A stretch of 64,000 nt of DNA, taken from assembly GCF_004342985.1 (NCBI RefSeq), contig NZ_SMBO01000009.1, positions 1 to 64,000 on the forward strand, given 5' to 3'. Position 1 is the stretch's first letter. Each line of letters begins with the position of its first letter. The translations under genes and the position numbers were made by a program. This stretch comes from Novosphingobium sp. PhB57. Lineage in GTDB: Bacteria > Pseudomonadota > Alphaproteobacteria > Sphingomonadales > Sphingomonadaceae. Below, in pieces: positions 61,822-64,000 of this stretch. Under the pieces are notes generated by a model. It saw only the letters and a list, made by a program, of their open reading frames with translations, made no database searches and was not told the origin of the DNA.

Positions 61822-62724
61822 ATGGTCGCTTATGTGGTGGAGGCGCTGGAGGATGTGACGCTCGACGTGGCGGGGCCCGAGGGGCGGCTCGCCCATTACG
61901 ATCTGATGAGCCCGTTCGTCTGGACGGAAGGAGAGACATATCGAATGCTCGTCCGCGTGCTGCCAAACCCGCTGGGTCCAGCCGACCCTACCGGCGTCAT
62001 CTGGGGCGGCGATTCCGACGACGGATTGCATTTCCGGATGCGCGAAACTCCGGCGATCATACCGGGGCCCAACCCCGACGACGCTGGCGGATGCGAGGAC
62101 CCGACGGTCGTGCGGGGCGAGGACGGCGCCTATCTCGTTTTCTACACCGGGGTAGACGCCGCACGTCAGCAAGGCTCGCTGCTGGTGGCCAAAGGGCCGG
62201 CGGTCACGGATCTTCACGAGCAGCGAGTCATGCTCACGGCGCCGCGCGGCGAGGGCAATATCAAGGAAGCGACCCTCGCGCAGGGGACGGACGGCTGCTT
62301 CAGGCTGTTCTACGAATATGCCAAGGACAATGCCTCGCGGATCGGAATGGCGATCGGCCCGACGGTGGAGGGGCCTTGGACCGTGGTGGAGGACCCCTTT
62401 TCGATCCGTGAAGAGGGCTGGGACAACTGGCACTTGTCGACCGGCCCGATCGTTCAGCAGGACGGGCGCGACCCGGTGATGTTCTACAACGGCGCCACGA
62501 TGGACGCCCGGTGGCGGATCGGCTGGATCAGTTTCTCCCCCGACTTCGGCAAAGTGACCGGACGCGGCCTCGAACCGCTCATCATGCCGCCTCCGGCAAG
62601 GAGCCGCGATGCGACCGACATCGCCTTCGCGGCCTCCTGCCTCGTGATCGGGGACGATATCTGGCTGTACTACTCGCTGGAGGACAAGATCTTGCGGCGG
62701 GCCCTGGTTCGCAGCTGTCTCTAG
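61822..62724 (+). CDS. GH130-like glycosidase/phosphorylase
   Basis: Product of 300 residues, shorter than the GH130 protein at 21780. Five-bladed propeller features are SPFVWTEGETYRMLVRVLPN, GGDSDDGLHFRM, GGCEDPTVVRGEDGAYLVFY with TGVD, KEATLAQGTDGCFRLFYEY, WDNWHLSTGP, and FYNGATMDARWRIGW. Similar to beta-mannoside phosphorylase-like hydrolases. Starts four bases after the SDR stop. Probably acts in the cytosol (no signal peptide) on small oligosaccharides. Confidence 0.85.
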   Translation: MVAYVVEALEDVTLDVAGPEGRLAHYDLMSPFVWTEGETYRMLVRVLPNPLGPADPTGVIWGGDSDDGLHFRMRETPAIIPGPNPDDAGGCEDPTVVRGEDGAYLVFYTGVDAARQQGSLLVAKGPAVTDLHEQRVMLTAPRGEGNIKEATLAQGTDGCFRLFYEYAKDNASRIGMAIGPTVEGPWTVVEDPFSIREEGWDNWHLSTGPIVQQDGRDPVMFYNGATMDARWRIGWISFSPDFGKVTGRGLEPLIMPPPARSRDATDIAFAASCLVIGDDIWLYYSLEDKILRRALVRSCL

Positions 62725-62872
62725 GATCATGCCGGAACCGCGCACCTGACCGGATGTTCGCAGCCCTCATCTCGCGCTGGCAGGGCGCTCTGGCGCTGGA
62801 AGTTCCTGACCGTCGGACAGGGACGTTGCGGCGGGATAGTGCCCGATCCTTGCCCCCTTGCGCGCCGCGCGC

Positions 62873-62965
62873 TTAGTCCGCGGTCGCCAGCAATTTGGCG
62901 AGCAGCACGCTGAGCTGCACTTGTTCAAACGCATCGAGGCCGCTGACGATGGCGTGCTGGTTGGC
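62873..62965 (-). pseudogene. possible C-terminal remnant of a MarR-type regulator
   Basis: On the minus strand the last about 30 codons before the TAA stop at 62873 read ANQHAIVSGLDAFEQVQLSV, LLAKLL..., which resembles the C-terminal helix of MarR regulators. Upstream the frame continues into unrelated sequence, so if real it is a fragment. Nothing else in the 62725-63129 gap supports an intact gene. Low confidence. Confidence 0.25.
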
Positions 62966-63122
62966 TGCCTTCCTGCCCCTCATCGCGGGCGTGCTGCGCC
63001 AGCACCTTGCCGACTTGACCCCCGCATGGTGGCTGATGGCCACCTTGTGCCTCGGCCTCGCGCTCATGACCGTCCGGCTGCGGCCGGGCACGCACGTCAC
63101 CGGAGCCCTCGAACCCTGTTAG
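62949..63122 (+). pseudogene. possible C-terminal remnant of an MFS transporter
   Basis: A 57-codon plus-strand frame encodes two membrane-like segments (MACWLAAFLPLIAGVLR, then TPAWWLMATLCLGLALMTVR) and a short basic tail, reminiscent of the last helix pair of an MFS protein. It is back to back with the MarR-like fragment on the other strand. A deletion that removed the body of a MarR/MFS pair would leave this arrangement; alternatively it is chance. Confidence 0.22.
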
Positions 63123-63129
63123 CCGCCGG

Positions 63130-64000
63130 CTACCCGACGCTTTCCACGTGAAGGCCGGGCTTGCCGGCTTCCAGCGAGAAGCGGGCAATGTCGGCAATCC
63201 CCGAATCCTCGCGCCGGGCGTCCGCCAGTCCGCGATAAGTGACGGCAGCCCCGCGGGCATCGATGTCGATCCGGCCGTAGCCGCGCACGTCGTTCTCCGC
63301 GAAGGCCAGCCCGTTGGTGGCGGCCAGGCGCTTGAAGTCCGGATCCGGCCGGAGCGAGGTGATCGATCCGCCCACGAATTCGGCGGCGATCGGCGCATCA
63401 TCCGGACGGTCGGGATTGTGGATGTCGGCGGCGGCGAAAGCGTGGATGTCCCCGCCCAGAGCCAGCGGGTTGCTGGTTCCGGCCTCGGCCCAGCGGCGGA
63501 AGATCCGGTCGCGCGCGGCAGGATAGCCGGACCAGTTGTCCGCCGAGTATTCCGCGGCGCCATCCTCGTAATGCTGAACCGTCTGGCGCATCAGCGTCTG
63601 CTGGGTGAGCAGGTTCCACTGCGCAGTGCTCTTGCCCAGGCGCTCGTCCAGCCAACGCTCCTGCGCCGCGCCCAGCATCGTGCGGTAGGGGGTATAGAGG
63701 TCCGCGCAATTGCCGATGCGGCTGTGATAAGGCTGGTGCGCCTCGATCAGGCCCTCGGGCTGGCAGGCGTGCGGCCCCCGGTACTGGCGGTCGTCGACGA
63801 TCTGGAACTGGGCCAGGCTTCCCCAGTCGAGCGTGCGATAGAGCCGCATGTCCGCCCCGCGCGGTGGGCGAGCCCGCAGCGGCTGGTGCTCGTAATAGGC
63901 TTGGTAGGCGGCGGCACGGCGGCGCAGGAATGCGGCCGGATTGCCGTTGCCCTGGTCCAGCGCCCCTGCATAGTCGTTGGCCACCTCGTGATCGTCCCAG
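63130..64000 (-). CDS. phoD: PhoD-type alkaline phosphatase/phosphodiesterase, truncated by window edge
   Basis: C-terminal about 290 residues visible; the frame continues past base 64000 (the edge encodes WDDHEVANDYA, the metal-binding WDDHE motif of PhoD). Other features are the FQIVDDRQYRG, LGAAQERWLDERLGKSTAQW region, the LLTQQTLMRQ segment, NPLALGGDIHAFAAADI (metal-binding His) and EFVGGSITS. PhoD enzymes are Tat-exported, Ca/Fe-dependent phosphodiesterases that release phosphate from lipids and wall polymers. The signal peptide is outside the window. Confidence 0.93.
   Translation of the reverse strand, partial: WDDHEVANDYAGALDQGNGNPAAFLRRRAAAYQAYYEHQPLRARPPRGADMRLYRTLDWGSLAQFQIVDDRQYRGPHACQPEGLIEAHQPYHSRIGNCADLYTPYRTMLGAAQERWLDERLGKSTAQWNLLTQQTLMRQTVQHYEDGAAEYSADNWSGYPAARDRIFRRWAEAGTSNPLALGGDIHAFAAADIHNPDRPDDAPIAAEFVGGSITSLRPDPDFKRLAATNGLAFAENDVRGYGRIDIDARGAAVTYRGLADARREDSGIADIARFSLEAGKPGLHVESVG

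Overview
The window is a high-GC (about two thirds G+C by eye), gene-dense bacterial chromosome segment. The gene set points to the Alphaproteobacteria and most likely the Sphingomonadales (Novosphingobium/Sphingomonas-like). The indicators are a TorF-type putative porin, a NodT-type efflux lipoprotein, a DUF2171 protein, an XRE/MmyB-type regulator and a dispersed ATCCTGAA-type palindrome. This assignment is inference from gene families. I saw no rRNA, tRNA, CRISPR, insertion sequence or prophage.

Layout. 1-3.4 kb: the end of a large catalase, a small secreted protein, the peroxide-stress protein YaaA and an SDR overlapping it. 3.5-7.2 kb: a VOC protein divergent from an exported GH2 beta-galactosidase. 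7.4-11.6 kb: aldehyde dehydrogenase, alcohol dehydrogenase and a DUF779 protein, with a GAF-Fis regulator upstream. 11.8-16.2 kb: a TIR-membrane-TPR protein, an unknown protein and a TPR/SLOG-like/cyclase-remnant protein, convergent with a Crp/Fnr regulator; this is the best candidate for an undescribed signalling system. 16.9-21.2 kb: an M28 peptidase and a kynurenine-pathway cluster (kynureninase, variant tryptophan 2,3-dioxygenase, divergent Lrp regulator). 21.2-24.6 kb: MsrB and a nucleotidyltransferase - metallophosphoesterase - GH130 operon. 24.7-31.9 kb: LysR, AstB, Usp, NhaA, MlaA and MetA with a structured leader. 32-38.6 kb: porin, chemoreceptor, ROK kinase, LysE exporter, methyltransferase and XRE regulator. 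38.8-48.2 kb: a complete RND efflux operon, a polymer glycerophosphotransferase-like enzyme and an OmpR/EnvZ-type two-component pair. 48.3-54.3 kb: a GntR regulator with a GH127 arabinofuranosidase operon, including an unusual Ldh-DUF885 continuous reading frame. 54.8-60.9 kb: small proteins, an MpaB-like protein and a copper island (CopC; membrane protein - periplasmic sensor - ECF sigma; CopA; CopB). 61-64 kb: an SDR/GH130 pair, a decayed MarR/MFS junction and the 3' part of a PhoD-type phosphatase.

How the parts connect. The 10-mer TATACGATAT occurs in front of three genes: the GH2 beta-galactosidase, the GntR regulator and the GH127 operon. In front of GH127 it sits in an 18-bp near-palindrome centred on GTATAC. 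The simplest reading is one FadR-type regulon for hemicellulose or arabinan side chains spanning 45 kb. The copper island carries its own ECF sigma switch. The TIR/SLOG locus ends against a cNMP-type regulator, which raises the possibility of nucleotide signalling, although its cyclase-like domain looks catalytically dead.
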